Assembly: GCA_036583965.1 (NCBI GenBank)
Contig: JAZBQD010000014.1
Location: forward strand, 65,502,395 to 65,566,394
DNA: 64,000 nucleotides
Direction of reading: 5' to 3'
DNA from: Prunella strophiata
Taxonomy: Eukaryota > Chordata > Aves > Passeriformes > Prunellidae
Shown in pieces: positions 1-10,047 of the stretch. Numbering within the stretch: the stretch's first letter is position 1; the number at the start of each line of letters is the position of its first letter. Made by a program: the position numbers and the translations under genes. The notes below the pieces were generated by a model. That model searched no databases, was not told the DNA's origin, and saw only the letters and a program-made list of their open reading frames with translations.

Positions 1-216
1 TCGGGCTGTGCTGCCATTGGAGGTGTGATGGCATCTCTTGGGGCTGTGCTGCCATTGGAGGTGTGATGGCATCTCTTGGCGCTGTGCTGCCCTTGGAGGT
101 GTGATGGCATCTCTTGGCGCTGTGCTGCCCTTAGAGGTGTGATGGCATCTCTTGGGGCTGTGCTGCCATTGGAGGTGTGATGGCATCTCTTGGCGCTGTG
201 CTGCCCTTGGAGGTGT
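1..216. repeat. 38-bp minisatellite, about 5.7 copies
   Basis: The unit begins GGGGCTGTGCTGCCATTGGA and continues GGTGTGATGGCATCTCTT. Copies differ mainly at two sites (GGGGC/GGCGC and CCATTGG/CCCTTGG), and two variant types alternate along the array. It runs into the left edge, so its full length is unknown. It lies in a FRMD4A intron and stops about 35 bp before an exon. Confidence 0.95.
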
Positions 217-251
217 CACACAGCCATCACCTCTCTCCCTTCTCTTCACAG

Positions 252-489
252 AGGACTCTCAGGTCACCAGCACAATCTCCCCTCTGCAGTCCCCTCACAA
301 AGGGCTCCCGCCGCGGCCGCCGCTGCACAACCGGCCGCCCCCGCCGCAGTCGCTGGAGGGCCTCCGCCAGATGCACTTCCACCGCAGCGACTACGACAAG
401 TCCCCCATCAAACCCAAGATGTGGAGCGAGTCATCCCTGGATGAGCCCTATGAGAAGGTTAAGAAGCGCTCCTCGCACAGCCATTCCAG
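252..489 (+). CDS. FRMD4A: FRMD4A internal exon, proline-rich segment
   Basis: The exon follows a pyrimidine-rich acceptor (TCTCCCTTCTCTTCACAG) and ends at ATTCCAG|GTGAGC. It is 238 bp: two bases complete a codon, 78 codons follow, and two bases are left over. It encodes a segment with polyproline motifs (LPPRPPLHNRPPPPQSLEG), a likely SH3-type ligand region, followed by the conserved SPIKPKMWSESSLDEPYEKV. The frame is intact. An acceptor two bases further on (AG at 252-253) cannot be excluded. A minisatellite ends only about 35 bp upstream. Confidence 0.92.
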
Positions 490-3400
490 GTGAGCCAGAT
501 CTCTTGAAGCTCCAGCACAGAGATATTCCCTGCTTTCAGGAGGGACAGGTGGGAGCCCTTTCAGAATTTACAAAGTTGTCCCTTACTGAAAGGAGACTTT
601 TGGCCAATAGGCAGGTCATAAAAACAGGCTACTGTCAGCCGTAGAGCACAAACAACACGACGCGGACAGCAGCTCTTTGTAAGGTGTGAGAGAGCAAAAA
701 GAGGAAGTTTATTGAATTCTGACTCCATTTATAGTTTTCTGAAATCCCAGTGTCATTGGAGGGTGACAGTGCCACCTCCTCAATGCCTACTGGACAACCC
801 AACAGTCCATCAAGTTGCTCTTCCCCCATAGAGGAAGACAAAACAATAAGTTATTTACAAAAAGTGTGTGAGAAAGTTCTGCACAAGAATATAAACATCA
901 GAAGGCTTTAGAGAAACTTAAAAAATCAGGGTGACATGCTACAGCCACATGATTGCTGTTTGGTATCTCAGTGTTATTCTACAAAACATTTGGAAGGGTA
1001 GGATGGTGGATCATCTCAGGGCTTTGACAGGACTTGGCCTTGACGTCTGTCACTGTAGAAGCACAAGCGCTGGGACACAAGCTCAGAGCAGCAGCTGACC
1101 CGACTCCCACTCACCCCTGCAAGATCCCAGGCACGTGCCTGAGATCTTGAAGGATGCGTGGAAGCCCCTTCCCCAGATTGCTGTGGGAGAGCTGAAGCAG
1201 GGCGTTTCCTCTGCAGCAGCCACAAGCGGTTCCCCAGCACCGGGAGCTGTGCCGAGGCGGGCGGGAGCAGCTCGCTGCAGAACAGCCCCATCCGGAGCCT
1301 TCCCCACTGGAATTCCCAGTCCAGCATGCCCTCGACGCCGGATCTACGGGTACGCAGTCCGCACTACGTCCACTCCACGCGGTAAGTCTTGCCAGCTCCA
1401 GCCTCACCTCGCTTACCCCGAAATAAATTTGCCTTGCTTTATCCTTCCCTCAGGGTAGGAATGCATTCCCAGTTCAGGGAAGGACACAAACCAGTCCTGT
1501 TCACATAAGAGGCTCATGTGCTCATGCCAGTAGAGAATCTCTCCTGAACTGACATCCTGAAATCCCTTGAGATAAACACAATTCCGCCCCTCAGCCCTCC
1601 CCTGAAGTGAGCAAGGTTTTCTTCTGCCAGGACCTTTTATCTCAGGCTGTTTATAGGCTCTACAAGCCACTCTTAAAATGCATGTGGTGCTACTGCTAAG
1701 TTCTGCAGTAAATTCCTCCGTGGATCCAGCTGGAGAGAACATGTTGTTTCCTGTCTGATACAAAATGTTGAATAGTGTTAATTTTCCGTGATGGATAAAA
1801 TGTTTGCACGTGTGTGATGTTAGGTGGAGATCAAGATCCTGTATAAAGCAATCCAGGCGGGAACCCAGGTGTCAGTGGAATTTAGCCCAGGGTTGACAGA
1901 GGAAAGAGCTGAAGTGTGTGTGTAAGGGAGGTGATTTGATGTGGGGGGCCAAACTTGACTGTGATTTTCAGCAGGATTTTTACAAACTGTTCAGCTTCGT
2001 TGCTCTTTTGCTTTTGTGACAAGTGCCGTGGACACTGCAGGGAGCAGAACTGATCCAGAGCTGTGTTCTGGTCTGTGTCCTGCCCTAAAGGGAAGTGCTA
2101 CCATCATTTAGCTCAGAATAAATCAAGAGTTATGCCAACACATCAGCCTCAGGCAGAGACAATACAAGGCATTAAAGCTCTGGGTTAAATTTGTTACAAA
2201 CTTTTGGCTGAGGGTACCTTTTCAATGGTGCAATGCCTGTTAACACTGGAGCCAAGCTGTACGAGAAATGAGCCTGGCACAGGGCTTGAAAAGTGGCCTT
2301 AACTGAGTAGGGGACATTTGGGTGCTTGAAACAACCATTGCTCAGTCTTGTAGTTCATTCATGAGCTGTATGCCCTGGCCTTATCCATCCATCTTGTAGA
2401 TGTTTTCTGCTCCTTGAATGGAAGGGTGGAAGCTATTCAAACAGCTGGGTGAATAGAGACCTCCCAGACTTGGCCATGAGTCAAAGCCTTGTAAGCTGTG
2501 ATTTGGGGTGGTTGCCTGAAGGACTGTCACCATTGAGAGTCCCACATGCACTACCCATGGCTGGGCCCCAGCAGCATCAAGCTGCTTGACAAGGGGTGAC
2601 TTTTTCAATGACCAGTGGAGAAATCACAACATTCAGGGCGAAGTATGGGCAGTCTTTCTGTCTGTGTGTCTCTCATCAGGTGGATTGTACCCATGCAGGA
2701 CTTTCATGGGCCACTTGCAAGGGAATCTCCCATCTTTGTGAGGTGCCAAGGCTTGATGTTCCCAAGCCTTACGCTTCAGACTGGGCTTTTCCCAGGGTGG
2801 AATGCCACCTAGTTCCAATCTAGCGGAACTAGATTGGGCAGGGGTTTATGTCCCTCATGGTGCTGCAGACTGAATGTCACCACCAAGGAACTGGAGAGGA
2901 ACAGGAACAGGACCTAATCACCTCAAGCCCTGCAGCAGGGAAGCAGATTGCACTACAGGCAGCAGCCCCAAGCAGTGCTGGAATGGTTCAGGTTTTCAAT
3001 TCCCCCGGATTCCTTGGTGGCTGTGTGTATGGACAGGGATGGGGAATGATTCAACCTGTTGACTTACAGCCTGCTTTTTGTCCTGGTACCTGCAGGTCAG
3101 TAGATATCAGCCCAACCAGACTGCACAGCTTAGCTCAGCACTTTAGACACCGGAGCTCCAGTTTGGAGTCACAAGGAAAGCTCCTGGGCTCAGAAAATGA
3201 GACAGGGAGCCCTGATTTCTACACCCCAAGGACTCGTAGCAGTAACGGCTCTGACCCCATGGACGACTGCTCTTCCTGCACCAGCCATTCCAGCTCGGAG
3301 CACTACTACCCTGCTCAGATGAACCCCAACTACTCCACCCTGGCAGAGGATTCCCCATCGAAAGCCAGAGAACGGCAGAGGCAGAGGCACAAATCAGCAG

Positions 3401-6400
3401 GCAACCTGGTCTCTTCCAATTCAGGGAGTATGCCCAACCTGGCAGCGAGGAACGGGACGGGACACCACCGTGTCTACCTGCACAGCCAGAGCCAGCCCTC
3501 CTCCCAGTACAGGATCAAAGAATATCCCCTGTACATCGAGGGCAGCTCCACACCCGTGGTGGTGCGGAGCCTGGAGAACGACCAGGAGGGACACTACAGC
3601 GTGAAAGCACAATTCAAAACCTCCAACTCCTACACGGCGGGGGGAATGTTTAAGGAGAACTGGCACTGGGGATGAAGTGGACTCGGTCAGGCTCACCCCA
3701 TCCCGCTCCCAGATCATAAGGACTCCATCTCTGGGCAGGGAGGGCCAGGAGAAGGGCTCGGGCAGGACTGCGGTGTCGGACGAGCTGCGGCTCTGGTACC
3801 AGCGCTCCACGGCCTCCCACAAGGAGCACAGCCGCCTGTCGCACACGAGCTCCACCTCCTCAGGACAGCAGCTCCCAGTACAGCACATCTTCTCAAAGCA
3901 CCTTTGTGGCACACAGCCGGGTCACGAGAATGCCTCAGATGTGTAAAGCAACATCAGGTGAGAGCCGGGCCCCGGCAGAGGGGCGGGAGGGATGGGAGCC
4001 TCACTCAGCCTGGGTTACACCCCAGCTGGAGAGCAGTGCCAGAACACAGCACCTTGTCTGGCCTGCACACACTGCTCACCAAGCCTGGAGGCCTGACACT
4101 GCAGGGCAAGCCTTGTCCAAGACAATTATCAATGGGAATGTTTTTCCATGGAAATCATTACTTCTCAATGATGGGCTCAAAAGATAAAGAGGGACCAAAG
4201 CCCAGTTATTGCTGGGTCTTTCCTCAGGGTGCAGTTGGGTTTTGGGTGATGGCACTAGAGGCTGAAGGTGACAAAGCAATGGAAGCATCACTATTCATAA
4301 TCACAGTGAGGGGAGCAATGAAGCAAGCAGGGGTTCAGCACAGACTAGGAGGATGTATGTACTCAGTGAAACACCAAAAGCATGAGAAAGGTTAAGTGGG
4401 GCATCCCAGCCCCTCCACCCCCCACGAAAATGCTTGAGCAATGGACATCTTTGTGCACTGCTGAGACTTGGTTTTCCCATGCAGCTCCAGTAACTCTGCT
4501 GATAATACCCTGAAATTCAGAGTGCTGAAGTTCGTGCAGGACTTTGCTTCTGTGTTATGTACAGAGCATTGCTGTTAATATTAAACATGTATGTTATGTA
4601 TACCTCTGTGCTGTTAATATTAAATGGCTGACAAAACAGTCAAATTCATTACACTGAGAAGGAAGGCTACAATGTGTGTGAAACAGTCCAAGGTTAAATA
4701 TTTACTAGCCATCAGTCACTCTTTGTCCAGCCAGTGTGGACAGATCAAGGACTTGCTAAAAACCTGAGCCACATGCCTCAGCCTCAGCATGGAGACACCA
4801 TTGCTCCAGCCTCACTTGCCACTGCCTCCCAGGCTGACCAGTGCATTGTACAGCCATGCTGGCTGCTGGCCTTCTGCCATCCCAGCGTGGTGCCCAGTCC
4901 ATGGTGAGCACCACGCTGGCACCAGGGGGGCCCTGCACTCACTGCCAACTCCAGTGTGCAGTCAGAGGCTCCTCATGGGCCACCAACAGCTGCCCAAGAA
5001 GGGGCTGATTGATGTGTGATGCCAGCACTCACAGGAGTACCAGGAGTGGTCCAAGACACAAGTGAGTAGCTGCTAGGATCCATCCTGTGTCTCCCTATGA
5101 AAATCTGTCTTCCTCCCTTTGGTTGATGGGCATTCGTGTTCCATGCAGCAAGAGAAAACGCTGGAACATTTGAATGCTTTTGGTTAGCCTTGGAAATGGT
5201 ACCAGTTCAGGAAAACAGTGGGGTTGGGGTGAGAGCACATAAAAATCACTGTCAGTCAGTCCATTCCCTAACTCAGCTGGGGCTTTAAACCTAAATGTGA
5301 CACCTGTGCAGCCCAAGAATGTTCAGTAATCACAGCATGGCCTGACCAGTTGGCAGCATAGATTGGTTTTGTGTTCAGACTCTGAATCACAAATCACAGC
5401 CATGGGAGGACACTGACCTCAGGAGCTGTCAGAAGCAGATTAAAATTTGTTTTTCCCTTTAAGAATTTAACAGCAGAGAGAGGGGTGCCAGGTAGAAGCC
5501 TCCATAATTTCAGCTGATCAGTCCTTAGCTGATAGGTCAGCTGGGCTGCACACTGTCCTTCAAAGAGGACCAGACTTCTGGCATGTATTACATTCTAGGC
5601 ATGTATTAAATTCAGAGGGTCAACACTGTATAGACTTGAGGAGGAGGAAAGATTAGTGAGGTGTTTTTATGTGCTGAACCCTCACCAGGGAAATTCCCCC
5701 AAGAGCCACTGCCCATTTATAGTCAGACCACTGCCCATTTATAGTCCAGCTTGCTGCTGTCTTCCTTCAAGCATGCTAGGCCTTCCTTTGGTCCCTACTA
5801 GGACTGTCAACAAAGGCAGGCATTTTGTACAAATCCACAGTGAAAGGAAGGTGTAGCTTTTGAAATCTTCAGAGCAGTGTACTTGTCCAGGCTCTCACCA
5901 CTGCCAGCCCTGGCTCCCAGGGACACAGAGCATCTCCCACCATCCCTGGAAACAGGAGGCTGAGCCTGGCAGGCTGAGCTCCTCCAGTTCAGGACCCATG
6001 GAGTCCAGGCAGCAGCAACCAAGTTTCTGTGCTGGGAGAAGTGTGGTGTGTCCCAGGCAGGATCAGGAGAGTCTGGGTGGCTGTATTCAGCTGGAGACTG
6101 AGTGTTCCTGCAGAGCTGAGGCCAGGTCCAGCCCATGGCATGCAGCAGTGTCAGCAGAGGCTGTGCTCTTGTGCCATGCTCAGGCACAGTCACCCAGGAA
6201 CGGGGCGAGGTCTGGCCCAGGCTGTGTTTGCTCACAGCCAGACATGTTTCTGCTGGTCTGACCAGCTGATGCTTCTGAGCCAGCCTGACCTTTGTGTTCT
6301 CACCTCACCAGTGGTTTTTCTCCACCCTTGGTTGTTTTGCAGCTGCCTTACCTCACAGCCAGAGGAGTTCCACGCCGTCAAGCGAGCTCGCAGCCACGCC

Positions 6401-9400
6401 GCCGGGCAGCCCCCACCACATTCTCACGTGGCAGACTGGGTGAGTGTCTGTGGGCTCAGGTTAGAGAATCCACCTCACTCAGGGCCAGTGAGAAAAAGCT
6501 CCCCACACACAAGCACAGCTGTGGGGAATGTTTCCCATGTGCTCCATAGCCTACATCCACACGGAGCATTTCCAGTCCCCCACCTGTGCTCTTGTGGTGA
6601 TGGAGCTCTGGCTGAGGCTGAGCAAGACATGGCTGAGTCATCCACACCCAGCACTGCTCCAAGCAGTGTCAGATCCACAGGGAAAGGAGCCCTGCAGGTT
6701 CCTCCTGCTTGGACAGTCTCCTTCCTCCAGTCTTCTTCATATGTTGAAATAGCTGATGTTTCTTTTTTAGCAGCCATCACACTGGCTGTCCACACCAAGA
6801 CCTTGTTGAAAAGGCAAGGTTCAGTGCCTGCCATACCTGTGTGTGCAGCAACCTCATTTTTCTGCTCAATTTTCCATGTCTACATGACTTTTAAGGGCAT
6901 CTTTTTTCAGCTAGCACTAACATGAAAGTGCTTCATCAGTGTGAGGGAAGCATTACACACCCATAGCCATTACTAATGTAAATACAGTAATTGGGTTCTT
7001 TGGCACCTCTTTACAAGGCAGGGAGTTCCAGGAGTAAATAAACAGCCTTTTGCAAGCTCCCATGGGTATTCTCTAGCACTCTCTGTCCAGCAACTCTGTT
7101 CCTGCCATGTGAAATAAAGGTCATTTCTAGATCCCATCTAACTCAGCACATCCAGTGGGATGAGATTTTGGTGAGATCAGCTAGATCTGACACTACAGTC
7201 CTCAAAATACCCCAGTCCTTTGAATAGGAAAACAGATCTGATACCCTGAGTCATGAATTGGGACTAACTTTGAAAACATTTCACTGTGCAGCCACTGGAA
7301 AATCTCCTGCTCTTTAATGACCCATGTCACCTATGACCAGCTTTGACCTCTGGTTTTACTCCAGCTCTGTTTGTGACTGCACTTTAAATTGGAGATGAGG
7401 AGAACCATAACCACAACCCCTTAGGCTTACCTGGATTTTAAATTCACACATTTGACATCCAGCCTCACATGGTCTTTGCATGTGCTTCCAGCTTTAGAAC
7501 AGGATTCAGTTCTTGGTCCCAATTTCACAAAAAGTCAAGGGATAGCAAGATAAAGGCAGGTACCATTTTGCCTGCCATACACTACAATTTCCACTATTAA
7601 GGGTTTGAGTCTAAATTCAAACTTAGTCTCAGTCTCCATCCCAATCCTAATTCTTCTAAATATCTCGATGATGATCAGAATTAAAACTGGTGAGCAGCCA
7701 GCTGAGACATCTGTTTGGATAATCCCAGCTTTTCTTATTTTTCCATTCAAGCTGTCCTGCACCTTGCCTCTCTCAGCAAAAATACATCAAGCTAAATTCT
7801 CAGCTGGTGAAAGTGAAGCTACCTGGATTTATAGCTTAGGCCCTGCACCAACACCCAGTGCAAAAAGAGACAAATCAACACTTGTTTGGTACCTGAGCAT
7901 AGCACCCAAGGTGTATGTGTATAAGTACAGGAGTGGATCCAGCCTGCCATTAGATGCACAACAGATTCCTCCACTGCAGGAGCAGCTGTGCCCACCCAGC
8001 ACGACTCAACAGATTGACTGTTCTCCCCAACATGTTTTTGTGTCACTAACTTTTGATGATTGTCACTAACTAAAGATGATTCATCAACTTGTTTCCCTAC
8101 TGGATTAATAAGCTCATAACAATGTCTGTGTCACTTCTTTTCTTTAACATTTCCTCTCTCCTCTTTCCTCCTTTTTGGCTCTCCTTTGTTCAGAGAAGCA
8201 ACAGACAACTCACCCACTATGGATGAGTCTCAGTCTCCAACCCACCAAAGTACTGATGAATAGAGGTATAGTAAGGGAACGTTTTGTTCTTTCCTCCTTC
8301 TGCCCCACAGTCCGTGAGCACAGTGTGAGTGCCCGGCCTCCCTCCGGAGCTGCCCTTAGGCTGTGTGCCCGTGTGTGTGCCAGCGAGCTCCCTGCAGTGC
8401 CTGGGGGCATTCTAACCCTCCGTGCCTTCTCAGCCACTCTGTGCCTGTGGCACTTCCCCCTGTGAAAGGGACTCGGGCCAGCCCCCTGTGTGTCCCCGCC
8501 GAGGCTGAACGGGCACAGAAAGTGGGGAGGGGGGGACAGCGAATCTGTGGCTCAGGGAGAATTGAAAGCAGCGTGGGCAGAGAGCTGTGGGAACAGTCTG
8601 GGAGCAGCGTGGTGGGGACACGAGCTGGGGTGAGCTCAGAGGGCCTGGCCACAGCTCCATCACACCTTCCTCCTCCTCCCCCCTGTCCGCAGAGCTGAGG
8701 CTGTTTGCAGCAGCAGCACCGGCAGAGAGGTTTTATGGAACAAGGAGCAACCCTGGCCCCATTCCTGGGGGAAGACAGAGGGGGAAGGGTGGAGGGAACA
8801 AAAAACCCCTCAGAGTATTTCTATTTTAATTAAACTGCCATTGCACTGTCTGACACTCTCATTTGAATCTACAACCACTCACAGCTGGCATCTGTCAGGT
8901 ATTTCAAGCCCAGCTTTCTAGAGTTGTCCCATAAACCTCTGTACTCCAGCAGGAGCTGGGAAACAAAAGGCTCTTTAACATGCAAATGTCGATGCCCTTG
9001 CTCAGGGTTCCTCTCAGCCACCAATCCCAGGGAAACCAGGTGGAAAACAGGGCAGAGGAAGCAGGAACTGCACCAGATGTGAGATCAGTCCTGTGAGGTG
9101 GGGAGGGAATGCAGGAAGGAGTGAGAATCCCTCAGCAAACAGAAAAAATATGCATCTCCTGCTTTTGGTCTCAAAACAGTCTCTAGTTTTGAAGTTGGTT
9201 CAAATCAAAGTTGAGGTACAGACATCAATTCTGCCTATGACTGCACAGATACAGCAGTCACTTTTCAAAATATCCAGATTCTGACCTGTTTTCCTCTGGG
9301 AAGGAGCTCCACAGCCTAAGCCAGGAGCTGATGGTGCGTAGAGCTCTTAATGTAAATAGTAAAGAAAATTCTTATGAATTGTCTCATCTACTCAGTACAG

Positions 9401-10047
9401 ACAAAGAAAAATCCAGGCAGCAGAAGGAGCAGTACTTTGACAGAAAACAGAGTTCAAGATGAGGACTAAGCTGCTGCAGCAGAACATGGTCCTTTCCAAT
9501 CAGACCTGGCATGCTCTCACTAGTCCCCTCCTGGTTCATCCCTGGAAAGCCACATAACCCTGGGACTGCTTGGTGATGCACAAGCCTCTGCCCAGAGCAG
9601 AAATGCTACAGAAAGTGCCACCACCCTCCTCCTGCAACATTCCCACTGGGTGATACAGCCCATGTCTGAGTGAGCTGCTCTAAGGACTTGCTCCTTGGAG
9701 AGCATCCTATAGAAAAATCTCTGTCCCACCTTAGTACTGAGCAGGACAGCAGGCAGAGCCTCAGGCAGGGCAGAGGCACAGCACTGCTGCTGCACCCAGG
9801 GCAGGGGGGAAGAAGACACAGGCAGAGTGCAGTGGGGTCTGTGAACACCCTGCATTCCTCTCACCCATAACACAATGTTTTATGCTCATGGTTGAACTTC
9901 CCAGGAGCACTCACTGTCCTAACAAAGTTTCCTTTCTCCTGCAGGAACTACAATGATAGCTGTTTCCTGGATTCTCCCCTCTATCCAGAATTAGCAGATG
10001 TCCAGTGGTATGGGCAGGAAAAAGCCAAGCCTGGAACTCTAGTGTGA
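252..10047 (+). CDS. FRMD4A: FRMD4A, FERM domain-containing protein 4A (C-terminal exons only)
   Basis: This is the 3' part of a scaffold gene whose product, in the known family, links cytohesin/Arf6 signalling to the Par3 polarity complex at epithelial junctions. The N-terminal FERM domain lies upstream of the window. Coding pieces are 252-489, 1217-1381, 3096-3957, 6343-6439 and then either 8194-8263 or 9945-10047. All have AG/GT borders and compatible phases. The encoded region is Ser/Pro-rich and low in complexity. Recognisable stretches include KPKMWSESSLDEPYEKVKKR, STPDLRVRSPHYVHSTR, GSPDFYTPRTRSSNGSDPMD and SQYRIKEYPLYIEG. I assign FRMD4A rather than the paralogue FRMD4B from recalled sequence and from the adjacent PRPF18 and BEND7. 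Two single-base surpluses break the frame in the 862-bp exon, as described there. The gene converges on PRPF18. Confidence 0.93.
490..1216 (+). other. FRMD4A: FRMD4A intron
   Basis: Non-coding. Its middle holds the LTR-like segment 634-950. The rest has no feature I can name. Minus-strand open frames over the next exon are antisense shadows. Confidence 0.85.
634..950 (-). mobile_element. Possible LTR fragment in FRMD4A intron
   Basis: Read on the minus strand, the block has a TATA-like CTATAAATGG (727-734 on the plus strand) followed by AATAAAC at 708-713, an order typical of retroviral LTRs. The text is unlike the flanking intron, and it resembles avian LTR sequence I have seen. The borders are not clear, no target duplication was found, and no retroviral genes are present. 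Confidence 0.4.
1217..1381 (+). CDS. FRMD4A: FRMD4A internal exon
   Basis: Acceptor is TTTCCTCTGCAG and donor is ACGCG|GTAAGT. The 165 bp join in phase to the previous exon through a split Ser codon and to the next through a split Arg codon. The product reads HKRFPSTGSCAEAGG, LQNSPIRSLPHWNSQSSMPS and TPDLRVRSPHYVHSTR, which matches the FRMD4A family as I remember it. The frame is intact. Confidence 0.92.
1382..3095 (+). other. FRMD4A: FRMD4A intron
   Basis: Non-coding intron of about 1.7 kb. The reading frame of the next exon stays open into it from about 2848, but there is no splice or start evidence for using that part. It contains overlapping short hairpins at 2810-2837. Nothing else stands out. 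Confidence 0.85.
3096..3957 (+). CDS. FRMD4A: FRMD4A large Ser-rich exon, with two apparent +1 frameshifts
   Basis: Acceptor is GGTACCTGCAG and donor is ACATCAG|GTGAGA. The exon encodes SVDISPTRLHSLAQHFRHRS, SSSLESQGKLLGSENETGSP and a dense Ser cluster (DDCSSCTSHSSSEHYYPAQ), then YRIKEYPLYIEG. The first frame hits a stop at 3673-3675 after KENWHWG. The conserved sequence resumes in the next frame (GDEVDSVRLTPSRSQI, about 3668 on) and shifts again near 3863 to give SQYSTSSQSTFVAHSRVTRM. The exon is 862 bp, but its phases need 860, so exactly two surplus bases are present. All three blocks stay conserved, which suggests sequencing or assembly indels rather than a dead gene. A real disruption cannot be excluded. 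Confidence 0.88.
3958..6342 (+). other. FRMD4A: FRMD4A intron
   Basis: Non-coding intron of about 2.4 kb. Two small local duplications are visible: GCTGTTAATATTAAA at 4571-4585 and 4610-4624, and CCACTGCCCATTTATAGTC repeated within about 5705-5745. No repeat family recognised. Confidence 0.85.
6343..6439 (+). CDS. FRMD4A: FRMD4A penultimate coding exon
   Basis: Acceptor is GGTTGTTTTGCAG and donor is CAGACTGG|GTGAGT. The 97 bp are two bases, 31 codons and two bases. The product reads AALPHSQRSSTPSSELAATP and then PGSPHHILTWQTG. The two leftover bases can join either terminal exon (8194 or 9945) to make a Gly codon, which supports both as alternative partners. Confidence 0.9.
8194..8263 (+). 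CDS. FRMD4A: FRMD4A alternative terminal exon A (ends in QSTDE)
   Basis: Acceptor is CTCCTTTGTTCAG. The first base completes Gly with the preceding exon, then 23 codons including TAG give EATDNSPTMDESQSPTHQST followed by DE. This resembles the C-terminus I recall for the canonical human FRMD4A isoform, which also ends HQSTDE. No donor is needed because the stop is in the exon. A possible poly(A) signal, ATTAAA, lies at 8829-8834. The exon is too short to be found by ORF length alone. Confidence 0.82.
8264..8850 (+). other. FRMD4A: Possible 3' UTR of the short FRMD4A isoform
   Basis: This stretch follows the TAG of terminal exon A and runs to just past a candidate ATTAAA at 8829-8834. It has moderate GC content and no convincing open frame. 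That this is the transcript end is inference. If the signal is not used, the sequence is simply intron for the longer isoform. Confidence 0.35.
9945..10047 (+). CDS. FRMD4A: FRMD4A alternative terminal exon B (ends in KPGTLV)
   Basis: Acceptor is TTTCCTTTCTCCTGCAG. One base completes Gly, then 34 codons including TGA give NYNDSCFLDSPLYPEL, ADVQWYGQEK and AKPGTLV. The exon is clearly coding: it has a clean splice site and the right phase, and I recall a similar ending from the FRMD4 family. The final TLV resembles a class I PDZ-binding motif (S/T-x-V at the C-terminus), a property terminal exon A lacks. The PDZ role is inference. Confidence 0.88.

Larger units (their letters stand above)
6440..9944 (+). 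other. FRMD4A: FRMD4A intron containing alternative terminal exon A
   Basis: A 3.5-kb intron for the isoform using terminal exon B. The only coding exon I find inside is 8194-8263. The rest is unremarkable, without recognised mobile elements. Confidence 0.8.

Noticed and set aside
2848..3095. Upstream extension of the large FRMD4A exon starting from an ATG at 2848
   Set aside because: The frame is open by chance into the intron. A clear CTGCAG acceptor at 3095, with correct phase to the previous exon, marks the true exon start.
3096..3957. FRMD4A as a pseudogene because of the two frameshifts
   Set aside because: Introns, splice sites and all downstream coding sequence are conserved, including two alternative terminal exons. 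PRPF18 shows the same kind of one-base surplus, so sequence error is the simpler explanation.
6029..6925. Plus-strand open frame of 298 codons over the FRMD4A exon at 6343
   Set aside because: It is in a different frame from the conserved exon reading and has no family resemblance. The splice sites support only 6343-6439.
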